Assembly: GCA_030141605.1 (NCBI GenBank)
Contig: JAQGDQ010000338.1
Coordinates: forward strand, 62,001-126,000
Direction: 5' to 3'
Origin: Tubiluchus corallicola
Taxonomy: Eukaryota > Priapulida > Priapulimorpha > Priapulimorphida > Tubiluchidae
Length of the DNA: 64,000 nucleotides
A program made the position numbers and the translations under genes. Numbering within the stretch: position 1 is the stretch's first letter; each line of letters starts with the position of its first letter. Positions 10,650 to 64,000 of this stretch are shown here, in pieces. The notes beneath the pieces were generated by a model that had not been told where the DNA came from, did no database searches, and was given only the letters and a program-made list of their open reading frames with translations.

Positions 10650-12365
10650 GAAGAAGTAACTGGTGTAGGAAAATGTCCACATCTGCATACTTGAGTAAAT
10701 ATAATGACCTGGTTTCTATCAAAAAATCCAGGTCACAATAAACGTTATGGGACTAGAAAATTAACTTAGTACGCTTGGTGACAACGAAGTATAACATGGT
10801 TAGACGTATTATTGCTGCAGTGACAAACGTTTTAGTTTTACAAGCCAATCAAGACAAAAAATACATTAAATATAACACAATGCACACAATCGGTTCATTG
10901 TATTGCTTCACGTTCTGATGACATCGCAAGAGCAATGCTTTCGCATATCACAATGCAAGTCTCTACGTTTTATCGCTAGTCGTACAAAATATTGTTAAAA
11001 TGAAATATGCTAGGTTAAGATATGTACAAGAGATATCACATTTTAATACTTTCATACAATATTTTGCTCGCTAACCGATGCGGCGGGCGTCGCTACGGTA
11101 AACAACGCAACAAATGATGACATCATGTGACGCCATGGTGACGCAGTGTTGCCGCAGTAAACAATGCAGGATGTCACGAGTGCTACGGCAACTCTAACGA
11201 TAACGCACACCTTCCCAACCCAAGAAAAATTAGACTGTCCAAAAACGTAGACGAACGTTACATGTGTAATACGCTAACAGAAGCGAGAAACAACACAATA
11301 CGCAGCATTTAACTTTAGAAAGGCGTTGTCTACGGGAACACACAGAACGCTGCTGCTGAGTGTCTCCCTCTAGTATACAAAAATAGAAACATTACTATAT
11401 GTTTGAGCACAATACATGAAGGCCACTTGTAGATCATACGAATATGTTTGTTTCAAACATACGAATGAGACATAATGAAAATTATGTACAAAAAAAAATA
11501 TTTCTCATAAAACATAACAAATATGAACGAAATTTAGCTGTCATAATTGTCACACTTTGCGCACTTAATAAATAGACTGGTAAACTCGTGAAAATTTGCA
11601 TTCCGTGACAAATTTAAACATCAGTGCTAATGACTTGAAGCAAAATTCAACTTTGGCAGTTTTTGCCAAGTGAGTGAAGCATTTTTTTAAGCAATAAGTT
11701 TTTGAGGGTTTAAAACCTCGCATCCCATTCGGAAGGTGAAGCATACCAAACTGTTTAGTTTTTACCGAATAGGAACATGTTAGCAAGATGAGTTTAATCA
11801 CGAAAGTACCATCAGAATAAGTTATCCATGTAACAAAATGCTCATTACTCGTAAAGCAAAAAAAAAACGTAAAAAGAATTAAAAACCTCTTTCAACGAAT
11901 TCTATAAACCCCAATTCGTTCATAAGGAAAACACACTCGAAATTCAAACTGTGTTTAATTTGCTAGAAATATTACAATTTTAAGTAGGAGTATGAAAAAT
12001 CTTATAAGAGTAGCAAGCACTTTATGTACTTGCAAAATAAGGTACTTTGGATGAAACAGGGATCGAGGTCATGACAACAGTTACCGACGGTAGTCGAATG
12101 ATTTCTTATTGTCCATTATCTGCACATGATGTCGTTTTGATGAATTATAACATGGCTGCCAAATCACACTTTCGAGTTTTCGACAGAATGAGCCATCTGT
12201 CCTGCGAAAACCGTTAGCCGGTCAGTAAAATGGCCAACGTCCACACGCAAATGAAGTCCATCGCTTCTTCTCCTCGGATAAAATATTGAGAAGCAAAGAC
12301 GTGACCGGCGTTCTCTGCGTAATCACAAAATAACAACCAAGTTTGATAATAAACAAGCGAACAGT
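10650..12365. other. Intergenic stretch between the convergent genes
   Basis: Non-coding by inspection. The part nearest 12365 should include the 3' UTR of the EGF-ZP gene; a possible minus-strand poly(A) signal (ATTAAA) is at 11954-11959. The 78-codon frame at 11565-11801 is not recognised. Confidence 0.35.

Positions 12366-64000
<51,635 letters not shown>

Overview
The window is nuclear DNA of an animal. The evidence is GT-AG introns, calcium-binding EGF modules carried one per exon, a zona pellucida (ZP) domain, a RASSF-type Ras-association protein, LINE fragments, small inverted-repeat transposons and very many tandem repeats. The base composition is AT-rich. Introns of roughly 0.2-4 kb and the gene content suit an invertebrate, probably marine (for example a non-vertebrate deuterostome, cnidarian or sponge). 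The species cannot be fixed from the sequence alone.

Layout: 1-6189 is non-coding and holds dispersed repeats, including foldback and TTAA-ended elements. 6203-8728 (+) is one uninterrupted coding exon for an N-terminal RASSF protein of the RASSF9/10 type (841 residues, preceded by a splice acceptor). 8729-12365 is intergenic, with two small tandem arrays. From 12366 to the right edge, on the minus strand, lies the 3' part of one very large gene, so the two genes are arranged tail to tail.

I reconstructed 40 minus-strand coding exons, of which the most 5' one is cut by the window edge. Reading phase is continuous across every junction. In protein order they encode: at least 30 EGF-like modules (one cut by the window edge, two half-modules of four cysteines, and one exon carrying two modules); a short linker; a 401-residue Thr/Pro mucin-like stalk built on a 10-residue repeat; two Pro/Thr linkers; a complete ZP domain (ZP-N then ZP-C) over six exons; a furin-type RRKR site; a transmembrane helix; and a 37-residue cytoplasmic tail. 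About 2,035 residues are visible and the N-terminus is outside the window. EGF-repeat plus ZP plus furin site plus membrane anchor is the plan of secreted matrix and egg-coat proteins that are released and polymerise, such as ascidian vitelline-coat proteins, mesoglein-like and uromodulin-like proteins. An egg-coat or matrix role is inference.

The introns are the other story. Many of the larger ones contain a minisatellite with its own monomer: 10, 17, 22, 27, 31, 31, 32, 33, 35, 36, 47, 60 and 92 bp. The 60-bp array (33423-35512) has about 35 copies. Most carry two AP-1-type TGASTCA heptamers and a phase-1 splice-donor-like site, and the array is almost fully open in a Ser/Ala-rich frame. 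Other introns hold pogo/Tigger-like MITEs with TA target duplications, repeated non-autonomous elements, LTR-like repeats and three LINE reverse-transcriptase remnants.
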